DNA from: Turnera subulata
Lineage: Eukaryota; Streptophyta; Magnoliopsida; Malpighiales; Passifloraceae
DNA: 64,000 nucleotides
Assembly: GCA_028386065.3 (NCBI GenBank)
Contig: JAKUCV010006825.1
Coordinates: forward strand, 189,873 to 253,872
Reading direction: 5' to 3'
The position numbers were made by a program, and so were the translations under genes. This document shows, in pieces, positions 44,614 to 56,202 of this stretch. The notes under the pieces are model-generated. The model was given only the letters and a program-made list of their open reading frames with translations, did not search any database and was not told the DNA's origin. Numbering within the stretch: position 1 is the stretch's first letter; the number at the start of each line of letters is the position of its first letter.

Positions 44614-47600
44614 TCTTGTGAAACACCCGTGTCCCAATTTAACAATAAAATACTAAAACTCAAGGAAATTACCAAAATACCCTTGAACCCCAGGACACGA
44701 AATCCAAAATCAAAAATATCCAATATTATTAATAAAAACGAGATGTCATAAAGAACAAAATAATCTGGCTCAACAAGCCACAAAACAACCCGGCATCCTG
44801 CCGGAACATCATCAATACATAAACCCGGCAACCCGCCGATAATGTAAACCAAAATCAATAGACATCTCAATAAAAATCCAAAGCAGCGGAAGAAGTAAAT
44901 GGAATAAAAATATGAGAAACAAAACAGTATGCATGCCGACACTATGGATCCAACCGGGAGAACAAGCACGGCTACCTGCTGGGATATCCACGTCCGTACT
45001 CCGGGAAAAAAAGAAAGTGACTGCACGCTATCTAAAGTCTGAAAAACAACGTTGGCGATTATGTGAGTCGCCTACTCAGTGAGCAATATATATCTAATTA
45101 TAAGAGTGTGCAGATCAAGTCCGAAAGGAAAGAAGAGCAACAGACTAGCATGCAAACATACAACAATCAGTACTAACATGCCAACACAATCAAGCAACTG
45201 TTCATTATTCTTCATCTGTTGTGTGTTAAGATTTCTTATTATGATTTATTATTCAGGGCCCCCTACTGTGTGCGTCGAGCTCGGTCCCGTCTCATGAGAC
45301 AACCAGGCATAAGCCCAAATAAAAACCAGGCACGAAGCCCAACATAACCATAGAGAGAGAGAGGGAGACAGAGAGAAAGAGGGAGGTAGAAAGGGGGAGG
45401 TAGAAGGAGGGAGGTAGAAACCGGTCATCACAGACCCATATGCAAATCCGCATAACACTTGCTAATCCGCAAGCAAACCCGAGGGGTATCACTTCCCACT
45501 CGAAACAACCGGTCATCAGCACACAGTAGCCTAACTTCTACTGTACATTATTCTTATTCACAAATTATGAGTTTATGTGTGCCATTAGTTGTGATCTAAC
45601 AGGGTAGTGTGATAAAAACATCTCAATCAGATAACCGGGTCTCCGACCCACAACACATCACACAAAGCACCCAAAATCACGTCACATGTTATAAACCATA
45701 ACAATCCGAATATCCAGCTCTTAAGCAAAACAGTACACTTGGGCACACAATACGGATCACAGCATGTTAGCAAACAAGCATGCAACTCAAACAAACCAAT
45801 CCAACGAGCTCATGCATACAAACATAAAAAGACATATAAAGTCACCTCAACGACGATTGTCCTGTGGAGCTTTTCCCAAAACAGATCCTCCAGCTCCCGT
45901 GGTATTACCCGTGCCTGATTACCGGCACACACAACAAATTACAAACACAAACAATAAAGACATGCATGCATGCAACTATAATGCTCAACTGAGTTAAACC
46001 CGTCCCAAGTTAGTCGACTATGTAATTCCCGGGTCTAAACCCGACTTCATGTTCTCTCACCAAAACTCCGAGTAACGGGACCTAAGGTTTACCGGGCTTA
46101 AGCCCAACTAAGTCCAAAAGTAATTCCCGAGCCTATGGCCCACCCATTATGTCGTTTATGAATTCCCGGCCTAAAATCCAATCTAAGCCCAATTACAATT
46201 TCCCGGGCCTAAAGCCCACTTCCTTAAGTCCTTATTAAGTCAAGCATAGGATTGGGCTTAAAGCCCGTTACTTAAGTCCAAGGTTAATCCGATGTTCAAA
46301 GATTCCCGGCCTAAGGTTCTACCCGTCTCGGTTTCCACTAATCATAATTAAATACATAACCCAATTCCGAATATAAGTACATGCCGGATGTAGATTTAAA
46401 ATACACCATTTATACCGTGGAATGCCGAAATAACGACCCGAGCCTTCGCCGGAAAATTCCCGAGCCTTCGCCGGATTCCGGTGAACTCGCCGGAAAACAC
46501 CCAAAAACCAACAAATCGACCCCAACAAATCTGCCAACACACATCAACCATCCATTACAATTTCGCAGCAAACAAAATTCGCAAATCCGACAGCAAAACA
46601 AATTGAAGAACAAAGGCCCTTACCCGGAACCTTACTGCCGGAAATTGTCCACTGCCCTCACCCAAAGCCTTGAACTCCTCTGCCCGGAGAAACACAAGCA
46701 CACACGGACACCGTCACGCACCACCCAGAACCAACACCGGCAAAGAACGACAACCCGAATCTGCCCAACGTGTAGATCGGCAGCAACCAACACACCAACA
46801 CCACACAAATCCGCCACCATCCGGCCACCACCAAAACCCACAACAAAACACCCAAACACACACACAAACAGGAACACCACCGAGACCCAGATCGACACCA
46901 ACACACGCAACGGCCGACGTCCACAGCCAACAACAAACAACCCATAACACCTCATCAGCACAAAGAAACCCGGAAGCAAACGAGAAAAGAAAAGAGAAGG
47001 GAAGGCAGGAGTACTCACCCGTGTTCGCGGCGGCGGCGACGTGAGTAGGCTCCCGGTCCCTCAGCAACTCGCGACGGCGGCGACGACCGGAGGGAAAAGA
47101 AAAGACGACGGCGTGGGGAAATAGGCGGTTGAGGTGTAAACGCAGACGAGAGGAAGAGAGGGAGAGAAACGAGAGGAGAAGGAAGAAGGAAGAGGGAAGA
47201 AAGAGAGAAAAGAAAAAGAAAAAGAGAGAAGAAAGTAGAAGGGAGGCGGCGGCTAGGAAGAGAAGAGATGAAGAAGAAAGAAAGAAAAAGAAAAGTGAAA
47301 AGAGAAAAGAAAAGGGAGAGGAGAGGTGACGGCTAGGGTTTGGCCGCCCTAGTGAACGACATGTCGTTCCACTAGGCGCGGTCAACCCCCTGGTCAACAC
47401 TTTTCATTTTTTTTTCACATCCAAAACGACGTAGTTTCGACCATGTCAACGTTCAAACCCCGTTTCACCTCGAAATGAGACCCCGTTTCCGACGACACTC
47501 AAACTCCTTATAACGCCAACCTAAATACATTATTTCCAAGGAAAATAATTTATTTCCATAACCAAAAATCCGGAAATTCCTCAAGGGTAAAATTGAAATC

Positions 47601-47656
47601 AAAATTTCGAAAATTCCGAAAAAACAAATTTTGAAAATTCGGGGCGTTACATCTTG
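44614..47656 (-). mobile_element. Solo LTR (innermost element of nest 2), TSD TCTTG
   Basis: LTR 44619-47651 (3033 bp). Minus orientation starts TGTAACGCCCCGAATTTTC and ends GGGTGTTTCA. TCTTG flanks it at 44614-44618 and 47652-47656, inside the gag ORF. It is a third gypsy LTR family, different from its host element. It includes GGGAGGTAGAAAG-type purine repeats (45353-45420) and a purine-rich stretch at 47140-47330. Confidence 0.92.
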
Positions 47657-47728
47657 TGCCTCAACCTCAGCTTGCACAATCTTTTCCGACTTACGCTTTT
47701 TTTGCTTACCTGCACAGTTACGGAACAA
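47652..47728 (-). pseudogene. Gypsy gag, N-terminal part
   Basis: MFRNCAGKQKKRKSEKIVQA, then EVEAQD, interrupted by the solo LTR. It rejoins EQSVGEAREKVDEDYAHVV on the other side of the insertion. Confidence 0.65.
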
Positions 47729-47839
47729 ACAAGCAACACATTAACGTCAGCACTCACCAACCCTCGGCCTCTATTTGATGGGTATTACTCCTTAATACTT
47801 ATCCAACCTAAGCCCCGTAACCAGAATTTTTGCAACCAC

Positions 47840-47851
47840 GCTCCGCTACCA
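47840..47851 (-). other. Primer-binding site of the nested gypsy element
   Basis: TGGTAGCGGAGC on the minus strand, four bases after the 5' LTR end. It is the same variant as in the copia element and the other gypsy family. Confidence 0.75.
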
Positions 47852-47855
47852 TAAC

Positions 47856-49696
47856 TGTCAAGCCCCGTCATGGGCATGACCGGCCAGGTGCCAAGAGCAC
47901 CAGCGGGCGCGCCATTGGCACCCTCATGCCTAGCCTTATCACGGGCAGAAGTTAGCCCGACAGAAACACGCAACACAGCTCAATGTTAATATGAAGTACA
48001 AAGGTGAGAATACTTATATATATACATGTTCAGCCACTCAAACTCCGCACCAAGTTACAAAATCCTGGCTACAACCAAGGGGCACCATCTATTCATCACA
48101 AGCTCTTTTATTTCACATAAATAGTTTAAAGCCAAGCTAGCTGTATACCCATCATCTATTGATTCTGGTCGCTCGAACCTTCCCACACCGGTCTATTGGT
48201 CTCTCCCTGACCTGAAAAGAAAGGGGTGGAAGGGGGGGGGGGGGTGGTGAGTCCACAACTCAGCAAAAGAATGTGCATACAAGCGATGAAATGCTTAATG
48301 CATGCAATGCTCAACAAAAGCACCATATCACCGTGATCGGCACACGGGTAAGCCATGGATCGAGCTAAGGGCCTACTTGCAAGGCTTGGTAGCCCTCTGC
48401 CCACAATGACTCCTTAACCCACAGCCCCACATACAAGGCTAACCGAATGAGTCATGGAAGTGCTCATGACTTGCTACCAACCCTCACACAGCGCCCAATA
48501 GCTCAACTCCAACCATGTTTGCCAATTCCACATTGGCCCTTTCCATTAGTTTGCCAACTCCACGTTGGCCCTTTCCATATGAGATGCATATGCAATTGAT
48601 GGGTGCAAATGAATATGAATGCACATGCACTGCCCCACCTTGGGCATTCCATAAACCAACATTCATAAAGCCACAACCATCACAGGATTTCCAATACCAA
48701 CAATAGGGCCTCTTCCCAGCACACACACACAAGCATCCAACACAAGCATACACACTACTTACACAATCCTAGGCCTCTTTTGGCCTATCCTCTTCCTTTC
48801 CCAAACCTTGGTCACCAGCACCTGTTCAACACACATTTATACACAGAAAGTTAGTTTGACAAGCTCAAACAAACCTTAGGGTGCAATACATAAAATCTAG
48901 AGAGACACCCTGCCCACTGGCGCACCAAACGTGCACCAATTGGCACACCAGTTAGCTAACCAGAACCAATTGCCCTTTCTGGAACTAATTTGCACCATCT
49001 ATACACCTATGACACATTAGTGCGCCATCAACCCAACCAAGCAACCCACAGAATCAATTGGCTAACTTCAGGGCCAATTCCCAGCAGCAGGGGCCAATTG
49101 GCCAACAACTGAGCCAATTGCGCACCCCACCCAAACCAATCCATCAATATACCTTGATAAAACCTGGTGACCAGCAGAGAACATGTTTGTGCTCTTAACT
49201 CAATCAATTGGCGCACTATATGACCAATTAGCTCACTAGGCAGACCAATTAGCACCAGAAATGCAAAGTTAACCAACCCAAGCTTACCCTCTCTTCTCTT
49301 ATGTGGAGGAACTTCAAAGAACTTGTAAAATAGTGAGTTTCTTCCCCCTTCAGAGCATATCACGAATTTGGGCAGAAAGGGGTGGCTGAGGTGCTTGCTT
49401 AGCTACTTAAGGGCTTAAGCAAGTAGCTTAGTCAGCAGCCACTTGCACCCCTCCTTTAGCCCAGCAACTACCACCTGTCCAATCCCCTTTCCACCTCCTG
49501 CTCCCTTTTCTTATCCATTCACTTAAACCTCACATTAAAATCTTAACCCCTCATTAGCCTTACTAATCGGGTACTTAGCACTTAATTAACGACTATTAGG
49601 AACAACCACCTTAATTAGTGCACCACTTTCAGAATTTTTTTGCTCACATTCACATCAAGTAAACATTATGCAAGTCAGCAAGTACGGGTTATCACA
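47856..49696 (-). repeat. 5' LTR of the nested gypsy element
   Basis: Nearly identical to 38716-40574, with the G-run shortened to 13. Followed by target duplication ATAAC. Confidence 0.95.
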
Positions 49697-51004
49697 ATAA
49701 CGCCGCAGCCTGTCTGGAATGCACCAATCCTGTACAACAAATAACTCATCCTACGGGATGAAAGCCCGCAGGTGAGGGGTGAGTCCGAAGTGCCACGATA
49801 ATGGAAAGACGATCAATATGGACACTAAAAATTACTCGAGTCAAATAAAACAGTCAAACCCAAAGACAAAACCCGAGAGACTCAAGTAAAATCCAATTAC
49901 TCAATTTTATCTTTACGGGCCCCGTCACGGATAAGCTAGGGTCGTACCAGGTTATCAACCTGTTCCTGGTGCCAGATCAAAAAGAACCCAGGGATAGACA
50001 TCCCAAAAATAACAAACCGGGATAGACATCCCAAGCATAGACATGCTTATCACACGAACCCAGATCATGGCCACCACAAAACAGTCTCTAACCATCCGGT
50101 CGTACCTCTACTTACCACGTGACAATTATATTACCGTCATTAAAAACCAAGTCACAGGGATCGACATCCCTAACCAAAATACCGAGGATCGACATCCTCA
50201 TCACAATTCATTAATTATTCCATTATATTTATTCCAAAGGACACAGAAAGTCGACACGGGGATAAACATCCCAAAAATACCAAAATACCAAATACTGGGA
50301 TAAACATCCCGACAACAATCAAGACCACGGGATAAACATCCCGAACCAACCACAGCAAACGCAATACTCAACAGTGCAACAATCCACAAAACAAATTACC
50401 GAGTAATATAGGCACATATTGAAGGAAATCCATCCTCACCTTGGCCGATTACTCAACTTCGGAAACTATGACCGGTCCGACGCCGGCTCCTCGGGAAACT
50501 GCCCGATATCCAAACCTATACATCAAAATCATACATACACATAAATGCACATAATCGGTATACTATGATGCCAATATTATGAAATATCCCATCCCGGTTC
50601 ATATTCGTTTATTATTTCCATTTACCGAAAATAATTTACCGTACGTATTTCCGAATATAATTTCGGTACCATACTTTAATTAAAACTCTTCCAAAATATA
50701 TTCTCATAAAATATCCATAATTCCCAAAATAATAATTACCATAATTTTTCCAGAAAAATAATAAGCTATTTATAATTTTCAAAAAATATTTATCTAGTAT
50801 TTATCTTTTCTAAATATATAATAATATTTTCCAACACCAAAATTATAATTACCTTTAATTTCCAAAATACATATTCATATACATATACCATAATCATATT
50901 TTCCGGCTTGGAGAATTCGGCGGTGGCGGTGGTGGAGCACGATACGGCCGGGAACTCCGTCGCGTGTACAGTAATGGAGGCGCTCCGGGGGTGACGCACT
51001 GTTC

Positions 51005-51295
51005 CTCTGCATTTTTTTCCTTTTCTTTCTTTTTTTTCCGCATTTTCTTTTCTTTTTCTTCTGTTTTTCTTTTCTTTTATTTTTTCTCTTTTTTTCTATT
51101 TTTCTGTATTTATTTTTTTCTCCTCCTTCATCATTTTTTTTCCCTCTTCTTCTTTCTTTTTTTTTCTGTTTTCTGTGTTTTTTTTTATCTCTTTTCTTTT
51201 TTTTCCTTCCTTTTTTTTTCTCTCTTTTTCTTTTTCCTCTCCTTTTCTCTTTTCTCTCTCTTTTTTTTTTCCTCTCTTCCTCTCCTCTTCCACCG
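51005..51295. repeat. Long pyrimidine tract in the outer solo LTR
   Basis: About 290 bp of T/C on the plus strand, matching 33012-33312 in position within the LTR but different in exact sequence. Confidence 0.88.
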
Positions 51296-51641
51296 GCTTC
51301 TCTTCCTTTTATAAACTGTAATGTTACTATATAACATGTGAATCAATAATATAATTCGTCTGTATTACGGGCGAGTCCGATCCGGACCAGAAAATAACTG
51401 ATACCTCCTTAGTTATTTTCCGATGTGATTTTCCGAGAAATTCCGAAACCCGAAAAATACCAACTTAGTTCCGAAAAATCCGTGGGAAAATCACGAGCGC
51501 GGGAAAACCCTCGGTTTCGAAAAACGACTCCCGATTTACCTTGAATTAATGACCCAAGATTAATTCAATAGTAAATCACGGTAAATAGACTTTTACAGTC
51601 CGGAAAAAATCCAAAATTTTTACCCGGGCTGTTACACTGTT

Positions 51642-52550
51642 TTTTTCTATACTTTCTATCAAATACAATTATGTATGTTAATTTCTTAAATATATTTTAA
51701 TCTTTTTTTGCAGGAAAATGAATATTATTGCTTTGGATTTTTTACAGAATCTCCTTATTAATCTGGATATGATATTAATCCATGCAAAGGTATGTTTTAA
51801 ATATTAATTATTTTATTTAGTTTTTTTTGTCTTTCTTACCTTTTTTTTGTCTTTTTCAGTTTTTTTTACATAGTATTAGCTTTTGATATTTTATTTTCCA
51901 GATTTATATTATATTTTTTGTTTACTGCATAATAATAATTTTTTTATTTGCTTTCCTGATTTTTATTTTTAAAAATTACTCTATGTTATTTTTTATTATT
52001 TTTATTATTAATTAATTCTTTTAGTTTTTTCCTGTTTTTTTATATTTTTATTGGAGAAAAATGTATAATTTTTTCTAATTTATTTGAGTATATAAGATAT
52101 CAAATGCCTAGAAATAATTGTTAATATGTTTAATGATTTTATAAAAACTAATTAATATACAAGTCCGTGGAATCCGCGGGAAGTGAGCTGGTATACTATT
52201 GGTCATCCTATGGTGGTCCTTGACTGCCGTGTTCATTCAGGAATTAGGATGGCCTTTGTTTACCTGCTATTAATTTTGATCTAAAACAAAAGTCAATTTT
52301 AAAATAATTTAATGAATAATTTCTAATATTTTCCCGCGATAAGAGGTTAATCTTTTAATTTTAACCGATCAATAAATTAATTATTACTATGTAACAACGT
52401 GTTACAATAGGGGATTTATATGTCTTCTTCTGAAGTGGTTGACCAATGTAATAGGTTATTTCGGCAAGGTGTAGAATGTTTATTTTTGGTACAGTGGAAT
52501 AATAAGCATATGCGCAGATGCGCTAAGTGCGAAGAGTAGCAGTACTGCAC
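51642..52550. other. AT-rich intergenic DNA, no gene seen
   Basis: Continues the target sequence of the outer solo LTR. T-rich, with no supported gene. Confidence 0.6.
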
Positions 52551-52770
52551 TTATCAGCCAAAAAAATAAAAATAAAAATAAAAATAAAGGCAGCCCAAGA
52601 TATATCCCCAATTCTTCTATCAGCCAAAAAAAAAATAAATAAAGGCAGCCCAAGATATATCCCCAATTCTTCTATCAACCAAAAAAAATAAAAATAAAAA
52701 TAAAGGCAGCCCAAGATAGCCCAAGATATATCCCCAATTCTTCTATCAGCCAAAAAAAATCTATTATAAT
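52551..52770. repeat. Minisatellite of about 55-70 bp, four units
   Basis: The block ATCAGCC + A-rich (AAAAATAAA) + GGCAGCCCAAGATATATCC + CCAATTCTTCT is repeated at about 52552, 52618, 52673 and (partly) 52745. The units differ mainly in the length of the A-rich part. Confidence 0.9.
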
Positions 52771-52864
52771 ATATAATAGCAGAGCCCTCACTCAGGGGCT
52801 CTACAATTTCGACACATAGGACTCTCATAATGCGACATTTAGCATAACATGTAATTGACATGTA

Positions 52865-55800
52865 GCAAAATCAATTAAAAAGAAAATAAAAAGGGAAAAT
52901 AAAAAGGGTGTGATAAGGCGAAATACAATAAAGATGTATTAATAACCATGCCCCTACTAATGGAATTATTGTCTACAGTTAATTTCAAATGGTCCACTAA
53001 CTCTCTGGCAATTTTGAAAAAAAGAATATGTAAATTAATGAGAGCAAAACGGTCAAATTTATTGGATTACCAAATTAATGTGTTTTAGTGAACCAATTCA
53101 ATATATAAAATCAATTATATTTATTGCATAATCCTTTCCTACCAACTATATATAAGGTAAGCTAGCCTAAAACTCTCCCAAATCAAAACTAAATCTCTCC
53201 TCAGACACTCCTCTCCTACAAAAGCTAACTCACCCCAAAAACCAAACATATTTTCATTATCTAGCCATAATTTTAGTTATTTTATTTCCCTTTTGTCATT
53301 CCTAATTTAATTTTTCTTTTTTTCCCTATATAGCTACCAACCTCAACTCCTCCACTGAAGGTAAGTCAAATCTTTTTTCATTTTCTTTTTAAAATTTTCG
53401 GAATGATATTCTCTACAGTCAAATCATGACGAATAAAAAAAATGGTATTAATGCAATTTATTCTTGGAAATAGATTATATGAAAAATTTCTATTAATTGG
53501 TATTAATTTTTATAACTTTTCTTTTTTGTCATTCCTAGTTTTATCTTTCCTTTTTTCCCTATATAGGTACCAACCTTAACTTTTGGCGTTTTAAATGTTT
53601 TTTTCCAATTTCTTGCCATAATTTTAGTTATTTTTGTTTCTCTTTTGTCATTCCTAATTTAATGTTTCATTTTTGTCCCTATATAGGTACCAACCTCAAC
53701 TTTTCTACTAAAGGTATCTTAAATCTTTTCCTATTTTGTTTTAAAGTTTTTTGGAATTATATTCTCTACAGTCAAATCATGAGGAACCATTTTTTTCTGA
53801 AAAAATGGTATTAATGCAATTTATTTAGGGAAATAGATTATTTGAAAATTTTTATTAATTGGTATTAATTTTTATAACTTTCCCCTTTTGTTATTCCTAA
53901 TTTAATCTTTCTTTTTTTTCCTATATAGGTACTAAGCTCAACTTTTCCACTAAAGGTATGTTAAATTTTTTTTCCATTTTGTTTTTGTTTTAATTGGTAT
54001 TAATTTTTATAGCTTTTTATCATAATTCTGGGCTTTTAAATTTGAATGTTTACAATTTGTTGGTTAGCCATTTTTTTTGTTTTTTTGCTCTATATTAATT
54101 TTCCCAACACAATCACACTATATTCTAAAAAATATTTTCCCCATTCATGAATTTAAAATATATTAAAACTAGAATATGTAACTTCTAGAACACCTTTCTA
54201 TTCCCATCATATATGTCCAACAAAATAGAGATCACAAACAACATAACAATTTTCAATGGATAAAAACTTTAAACCCTTTTTAAAATATCCTCAAAATTTC
54301 TAACACATTTTTTAGTTTTCTTACATTTTAATAGCCTTTTATTATTAGTAGCCTTATATTAGTTAAGTTTAAATGTGGCAAAATCAATTTAAAAGAAAAT
54401 AAAATGGAAAAATAAAAAGGGTGTGATAAGGCGAAATACAATAAAGATGTATTAATAACCATGCCCCCAATAATGGAATTAATGTCTATAGTTAATTTCA
54501 AATGCTCCACTAACTCTCTGGAAATTTTGAAAAATAGAATATGTAAATTAATGAGAGCAAAACGGCCAAATTTATTGGATTACCAAATTATTGTGTTTTA
54601 GTGAACCAATTTAATATATAAAATCAATTATATTTATTGCATAACTCTTTCCTGCCAACTATATACAAGGTAAGCTAGCCTAAAACTCTCCCAAATCAAA
54701 ACTAAATCTCTTCGCAGACACTCCTCTCCCACAAAAGCTAACTCACCCCAAAAAAAAACCAAACCTATTTTCAATATCTAGCCATAATTTTAGTTGTTTT
54801 ATTTCTCTTTTGTCATTCCTAATTTAATCTTTCTTTTTTTTTTTTTCCTATATAGCAGCTACCAACCTCAACTCCTCCACTGAAGGTAAGTCAAATCTTT
54901 TTTCATTTTGTTTTTAAATTTTTTGGAATGATATTCTCTACAGTCAAATAGTAACATACCATTTTTTAATTAAAAAATGGTATTAATGCAATTTATTCTT
55001 AAAAATAGATTATTTGGAAATTTTTATTAATTGGTATTAATTTTTATAACTTTTCTCTTTTGTTATTCCAAATTTAATCTTTCCTTTTTTTTCCCCCTAT
55101 ATAGGTACCAACCTTAACTTTTGGCATTTTAAATTTTTTTTCTAATTTCTTGCCATAATTTTAGTTATTTTTGTTTTCCTTTTGTCATACCTAATTTAAT
55201 GTTTCATTTTTCTCCCTATATAGGTACCAACCTCAACTTTTCTACTAAAGGTATCTTAAATCTTTTAACATTTTGTTTTAAAATTTTTTGGAATTATATT
55301 CTCTACAGTCAAATCATGAGGAACCATTTTTTTTCTAAAAAATGGTATTAATGCAATTTATTTAGGGAAATAGATTATTTGGAAATTTGTATTAATTGGT
55401 ATTAATTTTTATAACTTTCTCCTTTTGTTATTCCTAATTTAATCTTGTTTTTCCTATATAGGTACTAACCTCAACTTTTCCGCTAAAGGTATGTTAATTT
55501 TTTTCCATTTTGTTTTTTTTAATTGGTATTAATTTTTATATTTTTTTATCATAATTCTGGGCTTTTAAATTTGAATGTTTACAATTTGTTGGTTAGCCAT
55601 TTTTTTTGGCTCTGTATTAATTTTCCCAACACAATCACACTATATTCTAAAAAATATTTTCCCCATTCATGAATTTAAAATATATTAAAACTACAATATG
55701 TAACTTCTAGAGCACCTTTCTATTCCCATCATATATGTCCAATAAAATAGAGATCACAAACAACATAACAATTTTCTTTGGATAAAAACTTTAAACCCTT

Positions 55801-55890
55801 TTTAAAATATCCTCTAAATTTCTAATATATTTTTTAGTTGTCTTACATTTTAATAGCCTTTTATTATTAGTAGCCTTATATTTTTGAAGT
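52865..55890 (+). repeat. Tandem duplication of a 1.5-kb AT-rich unit
   Basis: Unit 1 (about 52865-54375) and unit 2 (about 54380-55890) are offset by about 1515-1525 bp. Landmarks include GTGTGATAAGGCG (52908, 54420), CAACTATATA (53146, 54656) and the sets of exon-like blocks. A third partial copy of the unit end is at about 55950-56200. Confidence 0.92.
53334..55488 (+). other. Array of 27-nt exon-like units flanked by splice-site consensus
   Basis: Six 27-nt blocks are at 53334-53360, 53687-53713, 53929-53955, 54859-54885, 55224-55250 and 55462-55488. Each is preceded by a pyrimidine run and TATATAG (or CAG) and followed by GTAAGT, GTATCT or GTATGT. Two decayed relatives lie at 53567 and 55105. 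Blocks read GTACCAACCTCAAC and end ACTAAAG or similar. Since 27 is a multiple of 3, joining them keeps frame and gives a repeating GTNLNFSTK peptide. No start codon or upstream coding exon was identified, so coding is unproven. Confidence 0.5.
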
Positions 55891-55950
55891 TTAAATTTTT
55901 ATACCTCGCAATTTAATATTATTCCAACAATTTTAGTGCCTACAAATTAA

Positions 55951-56202
55951 TTTTTCCAACACAATCACACTATATTCTCAAAAATATTTTTCCCATTCAT
56001 GAATTTAAAACATAATAAAACTAGAATATGTAATTTCTAGAGCACCTTTCTATTCCCCTCACATATGACCAAAAAAATAGAGATCACAAACTACATAGCA
56101 ATTTGTTTTTGATTAAAATCTTTAACGTTTTTTTAAATATCCTCAAAATTTTAATAAAATTTTTAGTATCCTTATGTTTTAGTAGTCTTTTATTATTAAT
56201 AG
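55951..56202. other. Partial third repeat copy, no gene seen
   Basis: Resembles 54110-54340 and 55620-55870 (CATTCATGAATTTAAAA and neighbours). It ends where the gypsy LTR starts at 56203. Confidence 0.75.

Larger units (their letters stand above)
38711..49701 (-). mobile_element. Complete Ty3/gypsy chromovirus element, TSD ATAAC
   Basis: LTRs lie at 38716-40574 (1859 bp) and 47856-49696 (1841 bp). Minus orientation starts TGTGATAACCCGTAC and ends GTGACA or TTGACA. ATAAC flanks it at 38711-38715 and 49697-49701. The primer-binding site is 47840-47851 and the polypurine tract AAAGGGGGGATGC is next to the 3' LTR. By eye the LTRs differ at roughly twenty positions plus a G-run length, about 1%, so it is a recent insertion. 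The coding region is interrupted by an assembly gap, a solo LTR, one stop and one frameshift. Confidence 0.95.
38450..51641 (-). mobile_element. Gypsy solo LTR (outer shell of nest 2), TSD CTGTT
   Basis: The minus LTR starts TGTAACAGCCCGGGTAAAA at 51636 and ends GGGGCGTTTCA at 38455. CTGTT flanks it at 38450-38454 and 51637-51641. Its own sequence is 38455-38715 and 49702-51636 (about 2.2 kb). Everything between is a nested gypsy element. It is the same family as the LTRs at 23545-33655, 29380 and 56203. Confidence 0.93.

Noticed and set aside
46381..47044. Thr/Asn/Pro-rich ORFs (46381-46947, 46670-47044) and their antisense partners
   Set aside because: They lie inside the 3-kb solo LTR and reflect AC-rich composition. 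No domain is seen and several frames are open at once.
47851..47855. ATAAC just inside the 5' LTR of the nested gypsy element, same as its target duplication
   Set aside because: It is part of the leader to the primer-binding site (minus strand GTTATGGTAGC). The coincidence with the duplication does not need a special mechanism.
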